From: Chloroflexota bacterium | GTDB lineage: Bacteria > Chloroflexota > Dehalococcoidia > UBA2979 | Direction of reading: 5' to 3' | DNA length: 8,851 bases | Assembly: GCA_016875695.1 (NCBI GenBank) | Contig: VGPB01000073.1 | Location: 1-8,851, forward strand | In this document: positions 1-6,160 of the stretch, in pieces | How positions within the stretch are numbered: the stretch's first letter is position 1 | Layout of the letters: each line of letters starts with the position of its first letter | Notes under the pieces: model-generated | Told to the model about the DNA's origin: nothing | The model's database searches: none | Seen by the model: only the letters and a program-made list of their open reading frames with translations | Program-made: the position numbers and the translations under genes

Positions 1-64
1 GAACCCGCCCACCCACCCTTGTGTCTTGCGAAGGGCTGCACGCCTCGCGCTCCCCGGTTTCGGA
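1..64. repeat. Dispersed palindromic repeat, copy 1 (degraded)
   Basis: This stretch matches 5932-5994 over nearly its whole length, with one gap and scattered substitutions. Both copies begin GAACCCGCCC, have a TTGTGC-like centre, and end CTCGCGCTCCCCGGTTTCGGA or a close variant. Its core is an inverted repeat (28-36 against 40-48) around a TGC loop, but three of the nine pairs are broken here, whereas all nine hold in the second copy. It lies just upstream of the decayed hydrolase gene. It may extend left of the window. I infer a genome-wide intergenic repeat family; only two copies are visible. Confidence 0.7.
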
Positions 65-710
65 CGCGTCAGGGCGAGGTTCCACGGGACGCGGCGACTA
101 CGCGAGCGGTGATGACGAGAGGCCTCGCACATGCATGCCGCGATGCCGTACGCGCGGCGCATGCGGCGCTGCGAGCGGCGAGCTTCGTGCTGGCGGTGCT
201 GCCGGCGCTGCCGTCGCGGCCGGTCGAGTGGCTGACGCCGCGCCCGCGCGTCGAACGGGTGGCGTACCCGACGCGCAACGGCGATGCGGAGGGCGACCTG
301 TATCACTGCGGCGCGCGGGGGCGGCATCCAGGCGTCGTGGTGTGCCTCGGCGTGGTCCCGTTCGGCTAGGAACATCCGCAGGTGGCGCGGCTGGGGAGCG
401 CGCTCGCGCACTCCGGGCTGACGGCGCTACTGTACTGGTCGCCGGCGATGCGCGACCTGCGCCTCAACCCCGACGACGCCGAGGACATCGCGCTGGCGTA
501 CGAGTGGCTGCTGGCGCAGCCCTACGTCGACGAGACGCGCAGCGGGCTGATCGGCAAGTGCGTGGGCGGCGCGTTCGCGCTGCTCGCCGCCGCACGGCCG
601 CGCATCGGCGAGCGCGTGCGCTTCGTCGCGGCGTTCGCGCCTTACTGCTCGATGCGCACGCTGGTGCAGGACATCGCGAGCGCCTCGCGAGCGAACGGGG
701 CCACGCGCGA

Positions 711-736
711 GCCGTGGGCCGTGGGCCGTGGGCCGT
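711..736 (+). repeat. Heptamer tandem repeat GCCGTGG, about 3.7 copies
   Basis: Three complete GCCGTGG units (711-717, 718-724, 725-731) are followed by a partial GCCGT. If two units (718-731) are removed, the upstream frame runs straight into the downstream one and reads T-R-E-P-W-A-V-D-Q-L-T-R-R, continuous with the hydrolase. The 14-bp excess therefore explains the frameshift by itself, and replication slippage is the natural mechanism. Confidence 0.9.
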
Positions 737-782
737 CGACCAGCTGACGCGACGAGTGTTCGAGCGCACGCTCCCGTCGCTG

Positions 783-842
783 CTGGCCCCCTCGCTCCCC
801 GGCCCCCTCTCCCCACAGGCGGGACGAGGGGGAGCGGAGCGC
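783..842. repeat. REP-like palindromic element inside the hydrolase reading frame
   Basis: A C-rich arm (CCCCTCTCCC, about 810-819) faces a G-rich arm (GGGACGAGGGG, about 827-837), giving a stem with a single bulge. Flanking low-complexity sequence includes CCCTCGCTCCCCGG. Translated, it adds a proline/glycine-rich PLSPQAGRGG stretch that does not fit an alpha/beta hydrolase core. Similar C-run/G-run palindromes are widespread intergenic repeats in high-GC bacteria. It shares the string CTCCCCGG and nearby CCCTCGC with the 1-64/5932-5994 repeat, so the two may be related. The exact ends are uncertain. Confidence 0.5.
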
Positions 843-1211
843 GTTGCGGGCGCGCTGCTCGCGGGCCTGGACGCGGACGCTGCTGCGGTGGCGCTGGACG
901 CGCTGCCACCGCCGGTGCAGGCGCGCCTCGACGCGCTGTCGCCGCTGGTGCAGCTCGACGCAATCCATGCGCGGCGCATCGTGCTCTGCCACGACGAGGG
1001 GGATAACGTGATCCCGGTGGGGGAGTCGCGCCGGCTGCAGGCGGCGCTCGGCGGGCGCGCGGGGGTGCGCTACGTGGAGCTCGCGAGTTCGAGCACGCGA
1101 CGCCTCGTCGGCTGCGCGGGCTGCGCCTCGCGCGGCAGCTGGGGCGCTTCTGGGGGTTCCTGTACCCGCTGTTCCGGGAAACAGAGCGGTGAGGCTTGCG
1201 CGGCGGCGGGC

Positions 1212-1217
1212 TATGCT
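1212..1217 (+). promoter_or_regulatory. Candidate -10 element (TATGCT) for the HAD-GNAT pair
   Basis: TATGCT is an AT-richer island in very GC-rich sequence. It ends exactly 6 nt before ATG 1224, so transcription would start at or next to the start codon, as in a leaderless mRNA. There is no good -35 at standard spacing; the nearest TTG (1196-1198) is too close. No strong Shine-Dalgarno lies before the ATG. Confidence 0.4.
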
Positions 1218-1223
1218 CGGGGG

Positions 1224-1931
1224 ATGGATGCTGCGCCGGCGGCGGTGCTGTTCGACTTCGACGGAACGCTGGGCACGTACCGGCCGGCGCACCTAGAGCT
1301 GTACGTGCGCGCGGCGGCCGAGCAAGGCGTGCGCGTGACGGTCGACGCGCTGCGGCCGACGGTGGAGCGCTCGTGGCAGGAGCTGGAGCGCCGCGGGGGC
1401 GGGATCGCGCACGCGCAGCACTCCGGCAACGAGGCGGGCTACCGGCGCTGGCGCGGGCAGCTACACCGGCTGCGCCTGGAGTTCGCGGGGGCGCGCGCGA
1501 CGCCGGAGCAGCTCGACGCGATCGGCGCGCGCATCGTCGACATCGAGGCCGATCCCGCGCACTTCGAGCTCTACGCGGATGCGCTGCCTGCGCTGCAGCG
1601 GCTGCAGGCCGGCGGCATCGCGGCGTACATCGTCTCCAACCACATGTGGCGGCTGCCGGAGGTGGCGGCGGCGATCGGGCTGGGCCCGTACGTGCGCAGC
1701 GTGCTGACCAGCGCGCGCGTCGGCTACCGCAAGCCGCACCCGCGGCTGTACGACGCGGCGATCGCAGCAGCAGGACGCCCGGCGGGCACGCTGCTGTTCG
1801 TCGGCGATCACTACGCGCACGACGTGGAGGGTCCGCGCGCGGCGGGGATGCGCGCGGTGCTGCTCGATCGCGCGGGCACGAGCGGCGACGCGAGCGCGAT
1901 CCACACGCTGGCGGAAGTGCCGCTGGGATGA
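1224..1931 (+). CDS. HAD-superfamily hydrolase (phosphatase-like)
   Basis: This is a 235-residue cytosolic HAD hydrolase, probably acting on a small phosphorylated metabolite; the substrate cannot be read from sequence. Motif I is DFDGT at residues 11-15, with D11 as nucleophile and D13 as acid/base. An alpha-helical cap spans about 18-115. Motif II is IVSN (S138). Motif III is the lysine of GYRKPHP (K170). Motif IV is GDHYAHD, with D195 and D200 for magnesium. All catalytic residues are present and the length is usual for a subfamily I enzyme. ATG 1224 is chosen because it opens just before the first beta strand and sits 6 nt after a TATGCT box. The stop overlaps the next start as ATGA, so the GNAT gene is probably translated by coupling. 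The fold is certain; the specific reaction is not. Confidence 0.93.
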   Translation: MDAAPAAVLFDFDGTLGTYRPAHLELYVRAAAEQGVRVTVDALRPTVERSWQELERRGGGIAHAQHSGNEAGYRRWRGQLHRLRLEFAGARATPEQLDAIGARIVDIEADPAHFELYADALPALQRLQAGGIAAYIVSNHMWRLPEVAAAIGLGPYVRSVLTSARVGYRKPHPRLYDAAIAAAGRPAGTLLFVGDHYAHDVEGPRAAGMRAVLLDRAGTSGDASAIHTLAEVPLG

Positions 1932-2401
1932 GCGCACCCGGGCCGGCAGTCGCGCTGCGGCCCGTCGACGCGAGCGAGCTCGACGCGTTCGTCGCGATAT
2001 ACGTGCGCTACGCGGCGGAGACGCTGCCCTACGACCCGCTGGGGCGCGCGCCCGCATCGGGCGTCGAGCTGCGGCGCGTGTACGCGGACGCGCTCGACGA
2101 CGAGGCGGCGGAGCTGCTGTGGATCGAGACGGGTGGCGAGCGCGCCGGCCTGCTGGTGCTGCAGCGCTTCGACGAGGCGGACGGAGGCGAGGCCGCGCTC
2201 GAGTTCGCCGAGTGTTACGTCGAGCCGGAGTTCCGTGGCGCGGGCGTGGGGCGGGCGGCGGTGGAGCAGGTGCTGGCGCGAGAGCGCGCGCGGGGCACGC
2301 CCGTCGTCGACGCGGCAGTGTTGCGCGACAACCCGGCACTGGGGTTCTGGCGCGCGCTCGGCTTCGAGGTGCGCGCGTACCGGACGGCGCGGCGACCCTG
2401 A
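1928..2401 (+). CDS. GNAT-family N-acetyltransferase
   Basis: This is a 157-residue protein with the layout of a single-domain GCN5-related acetyltransferase, which transfers acetyl from acetyl-CoA to an amine or protein N-terminus. The N-terminal beta-alpha segment is LRPVDASELDAF (10-21). A core strand is LEFAECYVEP (91-100). The acetyl-CoA pyrophosphate loop is RGAGVG (103-108), followed by a helix. The C-terminal motif is NPALGFWRALGFE (135-147), typical of the family. Start ATG 1928 overlaps the HAD stop by four bases, so the two form an operon. The acceptor substrate is unknown. The gene ends 52 nt before the next start. Confidence 0.9.
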   Translation: MSAPGPAVALRPVDASELDAFVAIYVRYAAETLPYDPLGRAPASGVELRRVYADALDDEAAELLWIETGGERAGLLVLQRFDEADGGEAALEFAECYVEPEFRGAGVGRAAVEQVLARERARGTPVVDAAVLRDNPALGFWRALGFEVRAYRTARRP

Positions 2402-2403
2402 GG

Positions 2404-2409
2404 TACGAT
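2404..2409 (+). promoter_or_regulatory. Candidate -10 element (TACGAT) for the amidohydrolase operon
   Basis: TACGAT lies in the short gap after the GNAT stop and matches TATAAT at four of six positions. Transcription from about 2416 would give a leader of roughly 40 nt containing the Shine-Dalgarno. No convincing -35 is visible 16-18 nt upstream. Confidence 0.3.
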
Positions 2410-2443
2410 CGCGCCCGCGGCGCGTCTCGACGGGGTGCGACTC

Positions 2444-2450
2444 AGGAGGG
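2444..2450 (+). promoter_or_regulatory. Strong Shine-Dalgarno AGGAGGG deciding GTG 2454
   Basis: AGGAGGG ends 3 nt before GTG 2454; spacing from the GGAGG core is about 4 nt. It is the best ribosome-binding site in the window and fixes the amidohydrolase start, although the open frame extends back to 2133. It contrasts with the genes here that have no such site. Confidence 0.75.
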
Positions 2451-2453
2451 CCC

Positions 2454-3332
2454 GTGATCTGGGATGTGCACTGTCACTTTCCGCGCGACTGGGAGCACCC
2501 GGAGGCGACGGACTACGAGCGGCTGGTGGACAAGCGCGCGGACGCGCTGCGCCAGGCGGGCGTGACGCGCGCCTCGCTGCTGTCGGGCGGGCGCTTCGGG
2601 CCGCCGCACGAGGAGGCGCTGGCGCACGCGCGGCGGCACGAGGACCTGTTCGTGCCGGTGGCGATCGTGGACCCGGAGGAGCAGCGCGGGCGCGACGTCC
2701 GCGCGCTGCAGGAGCAGGGGTACCGCGGCCTGAAGATCATCGGCACGCGCCGGGCGTACGACGATCCACGCTACTTCAGCGTGTACGAGGCGGCCGAAGA
2801 GCTGGGCATGCCGATCCTGTTCCACCTGGGGGTGATCGGCGGCGGGGTGGACTACTCGATCACGCACCCGCGCCGCGACCCGAAGGCGGCGGAGTCGCTG
2901 GAGCGGATGCGCACGGTGGGGCGCACGATGATGCGCGACGTGTCGGCGATCCGGATGCGGCCGTTCCACCTCGACACGATCGCGAATCGCTGCCCGGAGC
3001 TGCGCATCATCGGCGCGCACATGGGGGGGACGGGCAACTACGACGAGGCGGCGTCCGTGGTGCGCTGGCGGCACCACGTGCTGCTGGACCTGTCGGGGGG
3101 CACGACGATCGAGCGGCACGCGGTGGAACGCAACCTGATCGGCCGGGAGATCGGCGTCGAGAAGCTGGTGTGGGGCTCGGACTGCCAGGACGAGGAGATC
3201 GGCGAGCACGTGCTGCGCTTCGAGCGCATGTTCGACGACCTGCAGCTGACGCCGGACCAGATGGACCGCATCTGGTATCGCAACGCGGCGGAGCTGTTCG
3301 GCGAGTGGCAGCCGGAGCGGGCAGCGGAGTGA
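2454..3332 (+). CDS. Amidohydrolase-2 family metal-dependent hydrolase
   Basis: This is a 292-residue TIM-barrel hydrolase of the amidohydrolase_2 / ACMSD-like family, whose members carry out metal-dependent hydrolysis or non-oxidative decarboxylation. Metal ligands can be placed as HxH in DVHCHF (H6, H8), H124 in LFHLG, H189 in IIGAHMGG and D243 in VWGSDCQ. H172 (RPFHLDTIA) lies near the barrel too. GLKIIG (92-97) forms a barrel strand. GTG 2454 follows an excellent Shine-Dalgarno and places HxH at residues 6-8, as is normal in this family. The next gene starts inside its stop codon (GTGA), so the two are cotranscribed and coupled. No signal peptide is present, so the protein is cytosolic. 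The substrate is not identifiable. Confidence 0.93.
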   Translation: MIWDVHCHFPRDWEHPEATDYERLVDKRADALRQAGVTRASLLSGGRFGPPHEEALAHARRHEDLFVPVAIVDPEEQRGRDVRALQEQGYRGLKIIGTRRAYDDPRYFSVYEAAEELGMPILFHLGVIGGGVDYSITHPRRDPKAAESLERMRTVGRTMMRDVSAIRMRPFHLDTIANRCPELRIIGAHMGGTGNYDEAASVVRWRHHVLLDLSGGTTIERHAVERNLIGREIGVEKLVWGSDCQDEEIGEHVLRFERMFDDLQLTPDQMDRIWYRNAAELFGEWQPERAAE

Positions 3333-4375
3333 ACGAGGGCACGGAGCCCGCCTCCCCGCAAGCACCGGAACCTGTGCCGGCCGCCACGGCGAGCGAAGCG
3401 GCCGGCACGGCGGACGACGCGCTCGAATCGCGACGCGAGGCGGAGGACGTGAAGCGCGTTGCCGACGCGAGCGCGCCGCGCGTCCCGGCCTCGGCGCGCC
3501 AGTTGCCGCTGACGCCGGTGCCGGAGCTGCTAGCGACAATGGCGCGGCGCGTGCTGCCGCGGGGGTCCACGGCGCCGGAACGCCCAGCGCGGGCGGTCGC
3601 GGCCGTGCAGCCGGTGATCACGCCGGGCGGCGTGGTGCTGTGCGTGCTGTTCGCGCTCGCGTGCCTGATGTTCGTACTGGTGGAGCCGACGCCGCGGTGG
3701 ATCGCGCTCTTCGGCGCGGCGGTGGCGGGGCTGGGCGTGGACGGCGCACTGCGCACGGCGCGGCGCGAGCCGTTCGCGAGCGGCGCGGACGCGACGCCAT
3801 ATGTGTACCTGCCGGCGATGTTCGCGTTCGCAGCGCCGGTATTCATCGAGTACAGCGTACGCGGGTACTGGGTGGTGCCGGCGGCGGTGCTGGCAAGCGC
3901 GATGCTCACGCTGCTGCTGGCGGCGGAGGTGGCCTCGGTGCGCCCGCTGGACCGCTGGTACGCGCCGGCGCGCTTCGTGGCGGCCGCAGGCGCGTACGCG
4001 GTGACGTTCGCGCTGTGCGCGCTGACGTACCTGTTCGAGCTGGCGATCGAGCCGGCGGTGATCGCGGTGGGGCTCGTGGGTGTGCTGCTGGCGGTGGAGC
4101 TGCTGCGCGAGAGTGAATTCGATCCGCTGGAGACGCTGGGGTTGGCGGCGGTGACGGGCGTGGTGCTCGCGCAGGCGCGCTGGGTGCTGCACTACCTGCC
4201 GCTGGACGGCTACATGGCGGGGCTGGCGCTGGTGCTCGTGTTCTACCTGACGGTGGGCGTGCTGCACGCGTACGTGACCCGCCACCTGACGGCGGAGGTG
4301 GCGGGCGAGTACGCGGCGGTGACGGCAGCGGGCCTGGCGCTGGTGGTCGCCGCGCGCGCGACGGGCATGGCATAG
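3329..4375 (+). CDS. Polytopic membrane protein of unknown function (about 9 TM)
   Basis: This protein has 348 residues from GTG 3329, which overlaps the amidohydrolase stop by four bases. Residues 1-95 are rich in Ala, Pro, Glu and Arg and look disordered and cytosolic. About nine hydrophobic segments follow, near 101-118, 124-143, 159-176, 180-201, 216-240, 242-259, 270-290, 295-316 and 328-345. No catalytic motif, transporter signature or cofactor site is recognisable. It resembles uncharacterised membrane proteins of Chloroflexota (possibly the DUF5656 type), which I recall only weakly and cannot verify. The coupling to a soluble amidohydrolase suggests linked expression, but no shared function is evident. 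Confidence 0.85.
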   Translation: MNEGTEPASPQAPEPVPAATASEAAGTADDALESRREAEDVKRVADASAPRVPASARQLPLTPVPELLATMARRVLPRGSTAPERPARAVAAVQPVITPGGVVLCVLFALACLMFVLVEPTPRWIALFGAAVAGLGVDGALRTARREPFASGADATPYVYLPAMFAFAAPVFIEYSVRGYWVVPAAVLASAMLTLLLAAEVASVRPLDRWYAPARFVAAAGAYAVTFALCALTYLFELAIEPAVIAVGLVGVLLAVELLRESEFDPLETLGLAAVTGVVLAQARWVLHYLPLDGYMAGLALVLVFYLTVGVLHAYVTRHLTAEVAGEYAAVTAAGLALVVAARATGMA

Positions 4376-4396
4376 CCGCGCACGCTCGCGCGCGGC
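4375..4396 (+). terminator. Hairpin after the membrane protein gene
   Basis: GCCGCGC (4375-4381) pairs perfectly with GCGCGGC (4390-4396) around an 8-nt loop, starting on the last base of the stop codon. There is no T-run, so it is at best a weak or factor-dependent terminator. Confidence 0.3.
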
Positions 4397-4425
4397 GCCA
4401 CAGAGCGGCGAGCGGCGGGCTCTGG

Positions 4426-4431
4426 TAGCAT
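4426..4431 (+). promoter_or_regulatory. Candidate -10 element (TAGCAT) for tRNA-Pro
   Basis: TAGCAT sits 10 nt before the first tRNA base, within CTGGTAGCATCGAG. This spacing allows a transcript start a few bases before the mature 5' end, removed by RNase P. The -35 region is not recognisable. Confidence 0.35.
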
Positions 4432-4441
4432 CGAGCAGCGT

Positions 4442-4518
4442 CGGGGAGTGGCGCAGCCTGGTAGCGCACTTGACTGGGGGTCAAGAGGTCGCACGTTCAA
4501 ATCGTGTCTCCCCGACCA
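4442..4518 (+). tRNA. tRNA-Pro(GGG), CCA encoded
   Basis: All arms can be drawn. The acceptor stem is CGGGGAG (4442-4448) with CTCCCCG (4508-4514). The D stem is GCGC/GCGC around AGCCTGGTA. The anticodon stem is CTTGA/TCAAG with loop CTGGGGG, giving anticodon GGG, which reads CCC proline codons. The T arm is GCACG-TTCAAAT-CGTGT, closed by one G-T pair. Discriminator A4515 is followed by an encoded CCA (4516-4518). I found no second copy of its 3' end in the window, so there is no sign of an integrated element here. Confidence 0.97.
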
Positions 4519-4612
4519 AGCCCATACGACGACACGGCGGACGACCGGCATCGCGCGGGTGACGCACGCGCTGTGCGCGGGCGCTGCGGACTCGCACGCT
4601 CAGCGCTCGTTC

Positions 4613-4632
4613 GCGATGGCGAAGCCCATCGC
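4613..4632 (-). terminator. Hairpin directly after the epimerase stop codon
   Basis: GCGATGG (4613-4619) and CCATCGC (4626-4632) form a perfect 7-bp stem. On the minus strand the loop reads GCTTCG. The hairpin touches the epimerase stop codon (4633-4635), so the remnant has kept its natural 3' end. No T-run follows. The rest of the 4519-4632 gap holds nothing else I can name. Confidence 0.4.
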
Positions 4633-5151
4633 CTACAGCCACGAAGCCGTGCGGCGCGCCGCCTCAGCGAGCGGGATGGGGTCGTAGCCGAGCACCCGCG
4701 TGGCCTTCGCGATCGACAGCTGCACCGTGCAGGTCTGCAGCGCGAACGTGCGGGGGTCAGGCGCGAGTCCGTCGCCGGTGGCGAGCGTGGGCGTCCGATA
4801 TGCCGACCAGCCGCCCGCCGCGCCCTTGAGCGTGGCCTTCACGTGCAGCGGAATCGCGCGCTTCACGGACTGTGCCGGCGGCGCGCCGAGCAGGTCGCGC
4901 AGCCGCCCCAGCCTGCCGTCGCCGTAGCCCGGGAGGAACGCCCGCGACTTGACGCGCCGGATCGCCGCGAAGTCCGCGCCGATCGCGTCGCCGACCGCGC
5001 GATACAGGTCTGCCCAGGTCACGCACTCCCGATCGGACACAACGAACGTCTGGCTCGCGGCAGCGGGCGTGACCGCCGCCTGCCACATCGCGGCGACGAG
5101 GTTGTCGACGTAGACGGAGTCGCAGACGCCGGCGCCGTCGCACTGCTCGCC
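4633..5151 (-). pseudogene. 5'-truncated NAD-dependent epimerase/dehydratase (extended SDR)
   Basis: Only the C-terminal half of an extended short-chain dehydrogenase remains, about 172 codons. It begins GEQCDGAGVCDSVYVDNLVAAMW, the family's VYVDN motif, and runs through VSDRECVTWADLY to TRVLGYDPIPLAEAARRTASWL and a TAG. The N-terminal Rossmann fold with GxxGxxG and the catalytic YxxxK are absent. Upstream the same frame turns into nonsense at about 5152 and hits a stop at 5197-5199. An ATG at 5088 could open a 151-codon frame, but that product would lack the cofactor site. I read it as a gene cut at its 5' side by a rearrangement. An assembly join is possible. Confidence 0.75.
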
Positions 5152-5162
5152 GGGGGGCGAGC
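5145..5162. repeat. Perfect 7-bp hairpin at the truncation junction
   Basis: GCTCGCC (5145-5151) and GGCGAGC (5156-5162) flank a GGGG loop. The recognisable epimerase sequence ends on its left arm and the plus-strand coding remnant begins on its right arm. Short palindromes of this kind promote slippage and deletion, which fits a rearrangement end point. Confidence 0.6.
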
Positions 5163-5300
5163 TGCGGCGCGAGGCGGAGCACCATCGCCGGCTGCGCTAC
5201 CCGCTGACGCGGCTGCCGCGCGGCGAGCAGGTCGCGCTGGCAGCGGGGCTTGCACGCATCGGACGGCGCTGGGGCTTCGCGCTGCTCAACGCGCCGGCCG
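5156..5300 (+). pseudogene. Orphan plus-strand coding remnant, function unknown
   Basis: The frame starting at 5156 reads GELRREAEHHRRLRYPLTRLP, then RGEQVALAAGLARIGRRWGF, then ALLNAP, with the GC-rich third positions seen in the real genes here. Upstream it has no start, only the antisense of the epimerase remnant. Downstream it drifts into the metallophosphoesterase gene in another frame. It could be the C-terminal end of a gene whose front was lost at the same junction. I do not recognise the family. Given the base bias, a chance open frame remains possible. Confidence 0.3.
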
Positions 5301-5330
5301 CGAGTGATGCTTGCGAGGCGGGCGTGGCGC

Positions 5331-5930
5331 GTGGACACTGCGCCTGTGCTGCGGATCGGCCTGATCTCGGACACGCACATCCCGGAGGCCCAGCCGGAGC
5401 TGTGGCCGCAAGTGTTCGACGCGTTCCGCAACGTGGACACGATCCTGCACGCGGGCGACATCCACGACGTACGCGTGATCGACGCGCTGCACGCGCTGGC
5501 GCCGACCTACGCCGCGCGCGGCAACGGCGACGATGGCTCAGGCGGGCGGCCGGTGCAGCCGGACGACGCGCGGCTGTGTGAGGCGTGGTTACTGGAGCTG
5601 GGCGGATTGCGCGTCGGCCTGACGCATACCGTGCCGATCCCAGAGTTCGGGCACTACCGGCTCGCCGACGCGATGCGCCGCCACTTCGGGCGCACGGACC
5701 TCGACGTGCTGGTGTACGGCGACACGCACGTCGAGGCACTCGACGTGATCGACGGCGTGCTGTGCGTGAACCCCGGCTCGCCGACCTTCCCGCGCAACTA
5801 CAGCACGCGCCTCGGCACGATCGGTTTCCTCGAGATCGCCGACGGGACGCCGCGCGCGACGATCTGGCAGCTCACCGCGGACGGCCACCGGCCGTTCGAC
5901 TGGGCGACGTGGCGCAACCCATGGAAGTGA
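5331..5930 (+). CDS. YfcE/MJ0936-type metallophosphoesterase
   Basis: This is a 199-residue calcineurin-like phosphodiesterase of the small YfcE/MJ0936 family, which uses two divalent metals to cleave phosphodiesters in the cytosol. The motifs in order are DTH (D14, H16), GDIHD (D43), GNGD (N65), LTHT (H99) and GDTH (131-133). The last is normally GHTH, so one metal-binding His is Asp here. The start is uncertain: GTG 5331 is preferred because it leaves only a short lead into the first strand LRIGLISDTH. GTG 5346 and ATG 5307 are in frame and possible. The upstream GAGGCGGG is a loose Shine-Dalgarno. The stop is one base before the second dispersed repeat. Confidence 0.88.
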   Translation: MDTAPVLRIGLISDTHIPEAQPELWPQVFDAFRNVDTILHAGDIHDVRVIDALHALAPTYAARGNGDDGSGGRPVQPDDARLCEAWLLELGGLRVGLTHTVPIPEFGHYRLADAMRRHFGRTDLDVLVYGDTHVEALDVIDGVLCVNPGSPTFPRNYSTRLGTIGFLEIADGTPRATIWQLTADGHRPFDWATWRNPWK

Positions 5931-5931
5931 G

Positions 5932-5994
5932 GAACCCGCCCCCCGCCCTGGTGTTGTGCGAGGGGCTGCGCCCCTCGCGCTCCCCGGTTCCGGA
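5932..5994. repeat. Dispersed palindromic repeat, copy 2 (well preserved)
   Basis: Direct repeat of 1-64. The core is a perfect 9-bp inverted repeat, GCGAGGGGC (5958-5966) and GCCCCTCGC (5970-5978), around TGC. It begins 1 nt after the metallophosphoesterase stop and sits between two convergent genes, so it could act as a transcription or mRNA 3'-end element. The family is not one I can name. Confidence 0.75.
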
Positions 5995-6001
5995 GCGGGA
6001 T

Positions 6002-6020
6002 GCCGGCCCCGATGGCCGGC
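6002..6020. repeat. 7-bp hairpin in the convergent intergenic region
   Basis: GCCGGCC (6002-6008) pairs with GGCCGGC (6014-6020) around CCGAT. It follows the dispersed repeat, between the convergent metallophosphoesterase and TlpA-like genes. It could help stop transcription from the left, but no T-run follows. GATGCCGGC (5999-6007) is also mirrored as GCCGGCATC at 6088-6096. Apart from these, 6021-6125 holds nothing I can name. Confidence 0.4.
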
Positions 6021-6125
6021 GCCCGAGCGCGCACGACTCGTGGCGCCAAACTCAGCCGGCTGCGCCGACGCTGCGTGCGGCGAGGGTGCCGGCATCGCTG
6101 CCCACGACATTGCAGCGACTCACAG

Positions 6126-6160
6126 CGGCTCACAGGAGCCGCCGGTCACGGCGCGTGACC
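6126..6160 (-). terminator. Two tandem hairpins after the TlpA-like gene
   Basis: GGTCACG (6144-6150) and CGTGACC (6154-6160) form a perfect 7-bp stem with a GCG loop, touching the TlpA-like stop codon. A second perfect 6-bp stem, CGGCTC/GAGCCG, spans 6126-6141 with loop ACAG. Two stacked stems right after a stop codon suggest transcript termination or 3'-end protection. There is no T-tract. Confidence 0.5.

Larger units (their letters stand above)
112..1192 (+). pseudogene. Decayed dienelactone hydrolase-family alpha/beta hydrolase
   Basis: Members of this family are cytosolic alpha/beta hydrolases that use a Cys-Asp-His triad. Translation runs from ATG 112, the likeliest original start, and is broken three times: an in-frame TAG at 367-369 within VVPFG-stop-EHPQV; a frameshift at the heptamer repeat 711-736; and a second frameshift near 1084. 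The nucleophile region GKCVGG (about 553-570) lies in the first frame. The acid region CHDEGDNVIP (about 985-1014) lies in the next. The His region EFEHATP (about 1085-1105) lies in the third, which ends FLYPLFRETER before TGA 1190-1192. So all three catalytic residues survive in the DNA, but no single frame joins them. A REP-like palindrome also adds an unusual PLSPQAGRGG stretch. The lesions could be partly assembly error, but three independent ones favour a true pseudogene. No plausible ribosome-binding site stands out before ATG 112. Confidence 0.85.

Noticed and set aside
711..736. Programmed ribosomal frameshift at the heptamer tract
   Set aside because: No slippery heptanucleotide or downstream pseudoknot is visible, and the upstream TAG plus the later 1-bp loss would still block a full product.
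21..1931. A single 636-codon plus-strand frame joining hydrolase and HAD sequence
   Set aside because: The hydrolase lies in this frame only between about 732 and 1084. The HAD domain starts at its own ATG 1224 with a -10-like box, so the apparent fusion is due to the lack of stops in GC-rich DNA.
4442..4632. tRNA-Pro as an attachment site for an integrated element
   Set aside because: No direct repeat of the tRNA 3' end occurs elsewhere in the window and no integrase is present.
4504..5307. Plus-strand 267-codon frame starting inside tRNA-Pro
   Set aside because: It overlaps the tRNA and the antisense of the epimerase remnant, and its translation is Arg/Ala-rich without recognisable motifs.
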